Source: Xiphias gladius (taxonomy: Eukaryota; Chordata; Actinopteri; Istiophoriformes; Xiphiidae). Taken from it: 64,000 bases of DNA. Shown here in pieces: positions 54,701-64,000 of the stretch. Made by a program: the position numbers and the translations under genes. Within the stretch, counting starts at the first letter, position 1, and every line of letters starts with the position of its first letter. The stretch lies in NCBI RefSeq assembly GCF_016859285.1, contig NC_053420.1, positions 25,790,045 to 25,854,044 on the forward strand, given 5' to 3'. The notes under the pieces were generated by a model. That model ran no database searches and was not told the DNA's origin. It worked only from the letters and a program-made list of their open reading frames with translations.

Positions 54701-57453
54701 AGTCCCTTACATCAGCAACCATAACAACTATCAACTAGTAAGTTTACATTCTTCTTTCTCTTTTGTTTTAGTATTAATGCACATTATTTCTGCATTAGGA
54801 AAAATGTTTTCGTGATTGGCAGTAGTGTGTCTTGTGTTTTCAGTTCAGTAGCCTTCTGCTTTACGTGTCCCACTGCTCTGGTGTAGATATTTGCACTTTT
54901 CTGGCTGATGGTGGAAAAGTTCTTGCTGCCCACTGCTTAATTGCACTAGGCTTGACTGATCATGAGCCATCATGGCTGTCTGTTTACACTTTCCCTCACA
55001 AACGCTTCTGGCACCTTGTCCATTTCCTTACATATCTGTTGTCATGCTGTTCTTTGGCCCGGGGCTCTGGCTGTGTTCAGTGATTCCACGGGGCCTGGAT
55101 CCAAACTCTGTTTGACCACTTTTTTTTTTTTTTTTTTTAAACCAGTGTACGGTGATGCCATCTGCATATCTGAGTGCTCCATTCAGGGCTGATGAATGTT
55201 TTTGCATTGGGTGTTCTTTTGCAGATTTCTTTTGTCTTGCCTCAAGGTAGAGTGGCATGTGACAGCACACAAGTACATTTTTTGGGACATTTTTGCCTTT
55301 ATTGGACAGTTTTACAGTGTAGATGCAGACAGGAAACGTGAAGAGAGAAAGATAGAGGGGTATGATGTACAACGATGGCCCATGGACGACATCGAACTAG
55401 GGATGTTGCACTTATATGGCATGCGTCTTAACCACTTAGCACCAGGCCACCCACAAAAGTTAATTTGATATTCTTGTAATGGATGCATATCGCTGCCCAT
55501 CTGTTTGCTCTCTCTAATTGTCACCCCTTTCTTCTTGGCTGTCCCTCAGTTTGTTCTTGTGATCACTTGTTTTGCCTTTCACTTGATCAGATGAAAATAT
55601 CTGATGCTTCAAGACACATTGCCAGTACTTTAGTTGATCAGTTTTTCCTTTTATTTCCTTTTCAGTAACTCTAAGCTTAAAAACAATCTTCTTGTTTCAC
55701 ACTGTCTGACAGTATCATGAATATATTCTGTATCAGCTTGTTGCCATTTTTTATTAAAGCTATATGATGCAAAGACTAATGTTTTTTATGGCTTAACCAT
55801 TCTATGCTCTAAATATGTTGTGCATACTTTTGTATACATTTCCCCAAACTTTAGCCTGACATATTTGCTATCTTTGGAAACTTGGGTGTCTCCACTAAAA
55901 ATTGAAATAAAGTTTTGCTGGTGTGAACTATGTCTAGCTATACAGCTTGACTTTGTAATATCTGCAGTATATAATATTAGGAAGAGATTAAGTGGTTCTT
56001 GCAAAATGCCCCACCGCCTCTTGCAAATACAAAACTGCAGTGTATGTGTTGTTTAGTATAGTATGCAGGCAAAAGCTGTGGAATTAAGCCTCATATTCTT
56101 TGTTCTACTGACGGTGCACAAATTCTTCCTCTAGTAATTGCATCAAATACAATGTTTTAAATGCTGCTGAGGCAGAAACATAAAGACACTTAGTTTGGTG
56201 ATTTTAAATTGAGCAAAAAAAAAAAAAATCCTCTTCTAAATCCTAAAAAATCCAATCCTAAACCCACTTCAGGCTGATGAGATCCAAACTTGCTTGCTAC
56301 CCAGCGGCTAGCAAATCCTTGTAAATCATCTTGATCTTCTCTTCATTTTCTTTCTGTTCTGACCACTTTCCCATGTTGACCACTAGAATCCCCGCTTCAC
56401 CTCCATGTCCAAGTAAGCATGAAAGGCGTGGAGTTTAAGAGTAAGGGCTTGCAAGTGTTGCTGATAGATGTCACTTACTCTTGTGTTACCTTGGTAGCTG
56501 TTGAGTTCTATACATTGCCAATGGGTTGATATTAGAGGTTTTTAATTTATTTCATGATTTTGATACATGGTTCATAATCTAACAAAAATAATAGATACAT
56601 TTTATCTCATATTCTGCAGTTCAAAGGTGATTTCATGCAATTTGATGCAGCTGTGTATTTTAGTCCATCTTAGGTTCGAATATCATTTGGTAATTATACA
56701 TGAAGTACAGATTGAGTTTATACTGACTGTAGTTGTAGTTGAAAGTTTTGCTCATGATTTCACCCTTTTTGACCCAGGACCTGCTAAGCAGATGGGATCC
56801 AGAGAGATCGCACGTAGGCAGAGATGGCCAAAGGTATGTTGAAGATGATAATGAAGAAGAGGAAGAAGAGTTGCCCATGGTAAGTATCCTGCCGAGACGT
56901 TTCATGGTTAGTTCTCTGGATAACAACAGAGAGCGTAAACATGTGTGTATGTTGGTTTTCATACTGTTGTTGTCTGCAGATCACACAGATCTTCAGTTTG
57001 GCTGATAACCCAGCAGGAAGTGGAGCCGACGTAGAAAACCAGCTAATGAAACTGCTGCATTCTTTGCGCTCCTCTGTACTGCCAATCCTATGGTATGCCA
57101 TTATGGTGGAGGGCCCACAGCTACAGCTTATCCAGTGTTCGAAACAATCCAGCATGACCGACACCATGGTGCTGATCGACCCAGGCTTCTGCTATCAGGT
57201 CACCGTCCAAAAGCAGCCGCTGCTCCCAACCCACCCACTTTACGACAACTACCCAGCACGCTTAACCTCGGTAACTGAGGTGGTCAATCTGCTTTTGGGC
57301 TTGGAGAAATATGTTGTGTGCCAGGGACTGCCCCCCAAAGAGCCAATTCCTAATAAAGACCCAATCATACTGGAGCGGGCATCAACATGTGATTTGTTGG
57401 TCAAGAGGAATGTGAGCATCTGTACAAACTGCAGAGCACTGCAAGGACTTTAA
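47932..57453 (+). CDS. mbd1: methyl-CpG-binding domain protein 1, 16 coding exons
   Basis: Nuclear repressor that reads methylated CpG. Exons: 47932-48323, 49085-49225, 50342-50483, 50565-50851, 50989-51071, 51205-51248, 51550-51690, 51788-51871, 52333-52353, 52459-52551, 53931-54092, 54199-54357, 54497-54574, 54654-54737, 56778-56879, 56980-57453; total 828 aa. Residues 1-130 are acidic (DPAVDWFEPLEDDDDD) and precede the MBD, whereas human MBD1 starts directly with its MBD. The MBD covers about 140-215 (WPVLGEGWKRKEVVRRSG, then SPQGDRVRSRVELA). A zinc-ribbon-like CARCGISFTGTWY matches human CENCGISFSG. CXXC-1 (about 367-408) lacks KFGG and so should not bind CpG. CXXC-2 (about 482-528) has KPKFGGSNKKRQKC and should bind unmethylated CpG. 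One exon is only 21 nt. The last exon encodes ITQIFSLADNPAGS, equivalent to human ITEIFSLGG, then about 140 residues not present in human MBD1. Two acceptors (51205, 54654) are tandem CAG types. Confidence 0.93.
48715..48780. repeat. compound GT/TA microsatellite in mbd1 intron 1
   Basis: A GT-rich run passes into a TA run and ends ACACACACA, making a partly self-complementary tract. Confidence 0.9.
52561..53070 (+). mobile_element. TTAA-type MITE-like repeat in mbd1 intron 10
   Basis: Starts TTTAAAGGTGCCATATGTAA ten bases after the exon 10 donor and shares GCATTAACAGCTGT..TTACCG with the repeat at 5.03 kb. Near 52986 the sequence GACAAAAAGTTGCACATA resembles the complement of the start and may be the far terminus. 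A second repeat-like stretch follows to about 53540. Confidence 0.45.
55272..55452 (-). repeat. tRNA-derived SINE in mbd1 intron 14
   Basis: Same family as 3.05 kb, reverse orientation: TTTTGCCTTTATTGGACAGT, CAGGAAACGTGAAGAG, GAGGGGTATGATGTACAACG, ACATCGAACTAGGGATG (B-box complement), then CTTAACCACTTAGCACCAGG (A-box complement). Better preserved than the other copy. Confidence 0.65.
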
Positions 57454-57872
57454 CTTCAGCACAAACAGGAGAAAATCTCTGACCACAGCGGAGACCACTG
57501 ATTCTCTGGTACAACCGTGTGCCATTTAATTTCTTTTTGTTCTGGTGTAGATTTTTTTTTTTTTTTTTACATTCAGGTTTTTAGTTTTACGTGGGAATAT
57601 ATATATGACATTCTACAGATTTACCTCTGGAGTGTATTGGCATAATTTGATTATTTTTGAAGAATCACCAAAGGTATTCCAGGAGCTGTGACGTTATAAA
57701 CCAGACCTGTTTCTTGTCAGATGTCTTTCGTTGTTGGTTGCTGTAGGGCTTTTTTTTTTCATGACTGTTATGTCAGAGTTCGGGCAGTGTGATGGATAGA
57801 GCTGAAATCCATGTGTGAGCCACACTGTCAATTGAAAAATAAATATTCCTCACCCCCTTCACTGTTAATAAA
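57454..57872 (+). other. 3' UTR of mbd1 with two polyadenylation signals
   Basis: AATAAA at 57838-57843 and again at 57867-57872. The 3' UTR would be about 400 bp. Confidence 0.6.
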
Positions 57873-60099
57873 CTTCTGGGTGATTTTGTTTTATGTTTGT
57901 CCTGTTCATTTAGCAACAATTTTGATAATTTTCTGTGAAATACTGGCACTAACTTAATGTTTAAAACCTCTAAATTATTGTCTGTCAGTATATTCAGGTA
58001 AAAGAATTAAAAAAGGAGACTATGAAATATACCTTGTATTACTGTACTTTGATTTCATTAGACTGATTACAGTGCGTAAAAAACCCATACACCCCTTTTT
58101 TTTTTTTTTTTTTTTTTTCCCCATTTTATCATTAATATTCATCAGAGGGGTATCCAGTTGGTTCCAAAGGTCACACAATATAACATAACAAACGGTATCA
58201 ACAGCAGAGACACTGAACAGTACCAATTGAGAAGGCTAGAAGAGTATTTTCAGTGCATTCAATATCCCAGGGAGCATAAAGGTCCGTCATGATGAGCCAC
58301 ATGACTCCATTGCTGAGATGGGAGACAGTGTTCAGACAACAACTGTTGCGTCAGCAGTTGCAGCTTTATGTCAGAGGCTAAGAGAAAGACAGTGTTAAGA
58401 AAAAAACAACTCAAGACATTTGAGGTGGTGATTGCCAGAAGACATATGGGAGATTGAGAGCAAGTGAATGAAGGTTCTGTTTTTTACTGATGGGCTCCTG
58501 AAGCCCAGACATCAGTTCTCGCCAACATTTACAGCTCCACACATAACCTGACAGAGGGTGAGTTTTGCACAGAATGATAAGTACCTCTACATAGTTTTGA
58601 CTCGACAGGAGTGAATTGTTAATTTGTGTTATATATTTGGATTTGAATATTTTTCAGATCATCCCTGTCAAAAGCCGATGTCCAATCTCACCCTATGCTT
58701 TAGGAATTGGGTTGGAAAAGGGTGGCGTGCGTTTTAAAGGCACTGTAACAGCCAGTAAAGCTCTTGTTACAACTAAGAAACATGATAAAATTAATAAATC
58801 TGTTTTAGACACGACTTGTTTCTAAGCACAAACCCAAGAAAAAGGTCACATCCATCATCATTCTGTGGCTGTGACAGTTGCTTTTGCACTTAGCAAGACA
58901 TAGGCTGGTTTTGATCGGCAGGTACAGTATCTTAACTATGCTTAAATGTATTTTCCAAAAAGATAGCTGGAGAAAACTGGTGTTGTGGGCAAAAGTACTT
59001 GCTTCGTCTTTCCATTTCTGGTGTTGAGTAGTATGATGGTAGTTTATATTGTATTTTAAAACTTTTGATGGATTTTGTTTTAATTGTGCAGGTTTACTTG
59101 TATAATAACCCCCCCGACGATTAACAATGTGAAAGGTTATGCATTCTTAACATATATCAGATTTATTTTTGTTATCTTGGTTTCCTAAAGTAAATGCAAC
59201 CTTTGAAATGTCTGGGATCTGTTGATTATTCTTTTTAAAACTTGTTATTTAGTCTTTGAATTAAAACGTGTTTTAATGAAATGACACAGATATGTTTATT
59301 TCCTGTCTTTTGTCTTTGTGAAGGCAGTGTGCAAATAAACTTTTCTCGCTGACTCCTTTTTCATGATATCTATAAAATGTAGACACATGAGACACGTCCT
59401 GAGAAGATCTGTGGTCCATCATGGCCTGCGTGTTTGAAGTGAAGCATCTCTGATTCCCCCGAGGTTAGTTAAGTTGACTTTCAGTAGCTTGTTACGTGGC
59501 ATAAAAATTCATTATGAATTGGGGTCCCGAGCAAAAGGGCAGGTCACTCTAGGAAATGCTTTTAATTTTGTTATAGAATTAAGCGCTAAAATGTTTTATC
59601 ATGTTTACTTGTATTTTTTATTTCGTGGTGTATTTCCTGTGGCCAGAACCGTGCTTTTTTTTTGTTTGTTATTTTAACAAGGCTTGCATTGTGTATGCTA
59701 GCATGCACGGGGAACAGAAACAGATAGTTGTTTTTTTAAATAGAATTTTTAAAATATTCTTTTTAATGACTAAGTTAATCTAACTAATTTAGCTTAATAA
59801 ATATGGACACTTCATTTTTGTGGATGTATAAGGACGACGCACTTTAATCAACATTTCTGTGAATGTTGCTATTAGCCAGAAAGCTAATTTTTACTGTTTT
59901 GGACTATTTCATACACGTTAGTATGAGAGTCTGAGAGTTATAGCCTCTCAAGTAGATAAAAATTTCCTGCAACTACACTAAATATATAACTATTTTAAAT
60001 TGTCTTGAGAGAAACAGTTGGTTAGCTAAGCCTCAGAGGAAGAACCGTTTGAGTGCTACACACAGTAATCCATGCTAATCTTTTTTTTTTTTTTTTTTT
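57873..60099. other. intergenic interval after mbd1
   Basis: AT-rich, with poly-T runs (about 58097-58118 and 60081-60102) and only short open frames. No gene or clear repeat family is recognised. Confidence 0.5.
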
Positions 60100-60540
60100 T
60101 TACTATTAAGCGTCATTGCGCGCGTGCCTGTGCAGCAACCGGGCAACAATATTCGTGTGACCGGATTAAGTGTTGCCCACTGAAGGCATGTAACATCTGG
60201 GAGGGGCAGGACTGCTGTGACAGCGTTGAGTCAGTTGGCTGTGTTTTCATCCGGTGCAGAAGGGAAACCTTTCGGCTTTCTCGGAGCAGGTCTGCTGAGA
60301 TGCGCAGGGCTCCGACGCAGCGGAGGTCGCGAGGCTGCTGGTGAATCACAATTGGGACACGAAGCCACCATGAACGAGAGGCTTTTATCCTGTAATACGA
60401 ATTGCCGCAGGTTTCATTAATTAAGAGCTGTGTTCCTGGGATGACTTCAGCCCGTGATCCGACGCAGGAATGATTTTCCTCGGCTTGGTTGTGCGACAGA
60501 GGACCATGGAGACCTCCGAAGGCATCGGTCATGCTCTCTG
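60100..60540 (+). CDS. probable first exon of an unidentified gene (partial)
   Basis: A CpG-rich stretch of about 440 bp ends at a consensus donor (CTCTG|GTAAGAC, intron from 60541). In the frame that runs into the donor, ATG at 60470 gives MIFLGLVVRQRTMETSEGIG, ending HALW, and a second in-frame ATG at 60506 gives METSEGIGHALW. The coding part is thus 12 to 24 codons, phase 2. Several out-of-frame ATGs lie upstream in the leader, which could damp translation. No downstream exon was found in the remaining 3.4 kb, so the first intron is long. Synteny suggests a ccdc120-like gene may follow, but these residues do not match what I recall of CCDC120, so no name is given. Confidence 0.4.
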
Positions 60541-63500
60541 GTAAGACGGGGTTTTTTTTCCCCAAGATGTCCTTCTCATCCTAAATGGGCGTACTAATGA
60601 GTAGCCGTGGACACAACCTATCTTCTCTGTTTAAAAAAAAATAAAAAAATAGGTTGGCCTACGGAAGACTCAACTAGACGTTGTTTTTCTACTGTATCTA
60701 TTATTTCTGTGACGGGCATTCACCTAAAAACCGAGTTTGTCATCGTGTCAGTTCGTGACGCTCCTGCGATACGTTATTGCTTCCGTTAATCAGTCCAGCG
60801 TGTTTCATTACCAGCCGGTGCCGCCGTCTGCAACGGCTATGCAGATGCAGGGTGGCTGACTCAGAAGCCGGGCTTATTGTGGGAACACATGCTTCATGCC
60901 TTCCACACTGAGTTCAGTAACACGCCCGTAGACTGTAATGCGAGGGCTGTTGTGAAATGAGAGCCATTGTGTGTTTTGCGTTTGCGCGTGTAAACAAGGA
61001 CGTATGGTTTTGTGTGGGACGTTCATTGAAAGGCAGGGGATGCCAGGGTGGCCGCCGCATCTGCGTGGATTCAACGGGCAGCTTTAAAGGAGTAAAAATC
61101 TGTGTCATGCTTCTTGGGAATACACAACTTCTCCCTGTTGCTGCAATGTTATGGAGCAAAAAAGGCAGAAGCATGTTTCTACTGCTGCCTGCTGGGCCTT
61201 ATTGATTTCACTGTTCTCATTTATAAATGCTGCTTGTTCTCATGCAGCAGTGCTAAGCCCTATTATTAACAGATTCCTGAACAAGGTTGTCTGTCTGGAT
61301 CTGGGGGGAAAAAAAACAAAAACGCATCCAAATGGGTTGTGTGGGTCGGTCAGTGCCTTCAGGGTGATTCTGGGAAACACCTCTCTGTTTTCAGAAGAGG
61401 ATTCTCCTTTTTGCTGCCACGCATTTCTGAAAGTGCTGATTGTTCCTATGTTTGGGTTCTTGTCTTTACAGAGGCTTTGAAATCATGGCTCATTAGGCCA
61501 TTAGCAGAGAGGTTTGGTTTAGCTGTTTTATTGCAGGGGAGGTCAAGAGACCATTCATGCTTGGTTTTGTCTTGATCAGGGGGATTTTGACACATTTTGG
61601 TGTTTGCTTTCACTCTTATCTGTTCGCTGTTGTCTTCAAATCGGTAGCGTGTCACTCTACTTTTCTATTAAGAGCTCCCCTTTAGTTTTCATGCTGCTTT
61701 GAGTGTTCAATTCAATCAAACACTATAAAATTGGACCTTGTCCCAGATCAAATACAATAGTATTCTTCTGCCACTTTGTTTCGTCAAGGTGACACTGCTC
61801 CTTTTATGATACCCTAAAGACGTGGACTGACATGATTTGAGCATCTGGTTCAGTAGTAGTTGACCGACAAACATGTACGTTTAGTGGGCAGTGTGTAAAG
61901 TCACACACTCGCCTCCCAGGTCCAGATCTCGGATCTCTCAGCAAACCCTTTTACCTGGACATTTGCGTGGATTTAAAATGACAGTATGCTTCTGGCTTCA
62001 TCTAAAGGGTCTTGGTGTTTAGTGTGTGAGCTCAGGGAATCAAGTTCCAGACCTTATCAAGTGTTGAAAATACACCAGAGCAGTAGTGCCATGGATAGGA
62101 GAGAGAATTCACCCACATTTGCTCAGTTATAAAGAACTTGAAGGGCACAGAAGAGTCGGATCAGGCTGTAGTGTTTGTAGAGTAATGAATGTAACTGCAC
62201 GGCTGTGGTTGCACATCATAAGCAGATCTAAAATCCCTCCAAAATCAACAAAAACAGATTACAGCCACAGTGGAACATGAAAACGACTCTGGAATACATA
62301 CAGAAATCCCTCCAGGTGTTACAGAGCAAAGGGAAAATGTATAGGAATAATCCCATTGGATGTTAGAGCCACATTCCTTTCTTTATTACTCCCCCCACCT
62401 CATTTTAGCAGAATCCAGGTGGATAGTAATCACTAAGATTGCTTTGTTTCACCCGTGGTACTTGTGTCAAATGTGCAAAGGTGAGCGTCAAGGCCAGGGA
62501 GGAGAAACGGTGAGCCATACGATTGGTGAGTCCGAGCTAAGCTGTCCTGCCGTGTGCTGATAAGCGTGTTATAAATCAGTATTTCATGGTTTATAGAGAG
62601 CACATGAAGAGATCATATTAGTGTAGGGGGTAGGGGGAGGGGTCACCTGACCTTCCGTAAGCCCTCGACAGGTCTCTGGTTGGGGTTGGTCAGGTGGAGG
62701 TAGTCCAGTGGTAAATCCTCTTCTTTGAATCAGCTGTAAGTGATGCTGACTGATCTCTTTTTCAAATGAAACCTGAATTGCATGCCTTGATTTTTGTTTT
62801 TATTTTTTCTTTAGGTTAAAAACATGACACTGACATTTCTGTTCCTGATCCTCATCATCACATCTTAGCAATGGTTGTATAACATCCTTGGAGTTTTATG
62901 TTGAACGGCAGAGAGGGCGTGCAGATAAAGGTCACATTGCTGTTCTTTTACAAATGAACAGAGCTGGTTTCAGAGGTCGGACGCATCAGGAAGATCCACC
63001 GGAAGTGTTATCGTTGCACGTCACTGAAGGCATTGTGAGAGTCAAACTTGCAACGTGTGATATGAAATATTAAAGCTACACAGTCTGTCATACTATTGAC
63101 CTGGTTGTGACTCGTTTTGGGACCTTCATGCTTGTCTAACAGGAGCTGTGTAGTTGTAACCCAGCTCTGGTTACCATGTGTAAGTTGACAACAGCAGCAG
63201 CTGTGTCAACACCAACAGTCAACATGAGGGCTGCCAGCCTCACCTGTCCATGGTGAGCCGGAGGTGATATTTCAGCTGCTCTCTTACATCTCAGCTGCTC
63301 TGTATTGCCTGTCGAAAGAGACTAACCTACATAATTTGCATCCATAGCCATTTTCAACGGAAATGAGGTTGGTGCCGAAGCGTTCACTGTAACATATTAA
63401 GACACACTCAGTTGTAAGTCTTGAATATTTCTGTTATTTATGTAAATGCTGTTAACAACAGCAGCCTGTTCCTGGGACCTTGGGCCAGATAAACGCTGAA

Positions 63501-64000
63501 GGCACAAAGAGTGAATCTCTCTTTAAGAGCTGGAAGCCTTCCTTTTCTGAAAATTCTGAAATGTAGCATTGCTATGAATGCTGCGATTTAAAATGTATGA
63601 CTTTTAAGCTGAGGATAGAGCAGTGCAGTTCCTTGTTGGGACACGGTAGGATTGGACCCTACAGGCTTCAGTGTTTAGCCTGTCGGACTTGAATATTAAA
63701 CTCCTCGCTGATTTGCATTCGTGTGATGCAAGCTGCACAGGGGCAGCTCACTCTCAATGCACAGCTTATGTTTTAATCAGCATGGGTCCCTCAGCGCTAT
63801 CTACACTACCATCCAGAGCCTGTGCCTCATCCCCCCTACACATGCTGTGTCAACATGTGTTGGATGATCGTGTTGCGTTCACATTTCTCGTATTCATATC
63901 TTCTCTGATCCTTCCTTTGATGCCCTTCTTCGCGGCTCTCTGTTTATCTGGTTCTTCATTGTCCCGCCGTCTCTACCGCAGGCTTCTTTCTGGAATGTGA
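60541..64000. other. probable long first intron, no exon recognised
   Basis: Contains scattered short open frames on both strands with no family resemblance, including a 109-codon frame running to the window edge from 63671 that looks like chance. No repeats stand out. Confidence 0.4.

Noticed and set aside
56385-56412. Possible extra mbd1 exon between CACTAG and GTAAGC
   Set aside because: 26 nt would break the phase between two phase-0 exons that already join correctly.
60125-60150. RFX X-box-like sequence (AGCAACCGGGCAAC)
   Set aside because: Only one half matches the X-box consensus; the other half has the wrong order.
63671-64000. 109-codon frame reaching the window edge
   Set aside because: No family resemblance or acceptor that joins in phase with the 60540 donor; probably chance.

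Overview
The window is teleost nuclear DNA. Its genes are split by GT-AG introns, there are polyadenylation signals, SINE, LINE and DNA-transposon debris, and a run of vertebrate genes whose encoded proteins are readily recognised. The order red cone opsin (LWS) - gnl3l - tfe3 - an MDFI-family gene (reverse strand) - cxxc1 - mbd1 matches the block known downstream of the SWS2/LWS opsin cluster in spiny-rayed fish. I infer a percomorph-type fish; the species cannot be read from the sequence.

Layout. 1-10.6 kb is gene-poor: LINE and SINE pieces, a LINE reverse-transcriptase relic, a broken Ty3/gypsy-type fossil (about 7.24-8.97 kb), and one copy of a block that recurs near 16-17 kb. 10.7-12.95 kb holds a complete six-exon LWS opsin (357 aa) with the residues S, H, Y, T, A at the five spectral tuning sites. 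At 16.2-18.7 kb lies what looks like a wrecked second LWS unit: the recurring block, dispersed repeats, then only exons 5 and 6 of LWS. A tract of about 375 bp in that copy is identical to the intact gene apart from one base of indel, while both edges are diverged. This is the mark of recent gene conversion.

21.0-25.5 kb is gnl3l (15 exons, 569 aa, nucleolar circularly permuted GTPase). 28.8-33.0 kb is tfe3 (8 coding exons, 454 aa, MiT/TFE transcription factor). 34.9-36.0 kb, reverse strand, is an MDFI/MDFIC-family gene tail to tail with tfe3. 37.4-42.8 kb is cxxc1 (PHD, CXXC, Set1/COMPASS subunit). 43.4-46.9 kb is an accessory stretch with a GC-rich inverted-repeat transposon and an unexplained ETS/YY1 promoter-like site followed by short open frames. 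47.9-57.5 kb is mbd1 (16 coding exons, 828 aa), with a long acidic N-terminus, an MBD, two CXXC modules and a 157-residue C-terminal domain that I do not find in the human protein. 60.1-60.54 kb looks like the first exon of another forward-strand gene whose remaining exons I could not find.

The genes do not form one pathway. cxxc1 and mbd1 are neighbouring CpG readers, binding unmethylated and methylated (plus unmethylated) CpG respectively. LWS is cone-specific, and the others are broadly expressed regulators. Gene models were assembled by hand from splice sites, reading phase and family knowledge. Every listed CDS sums to a whole number of codons.
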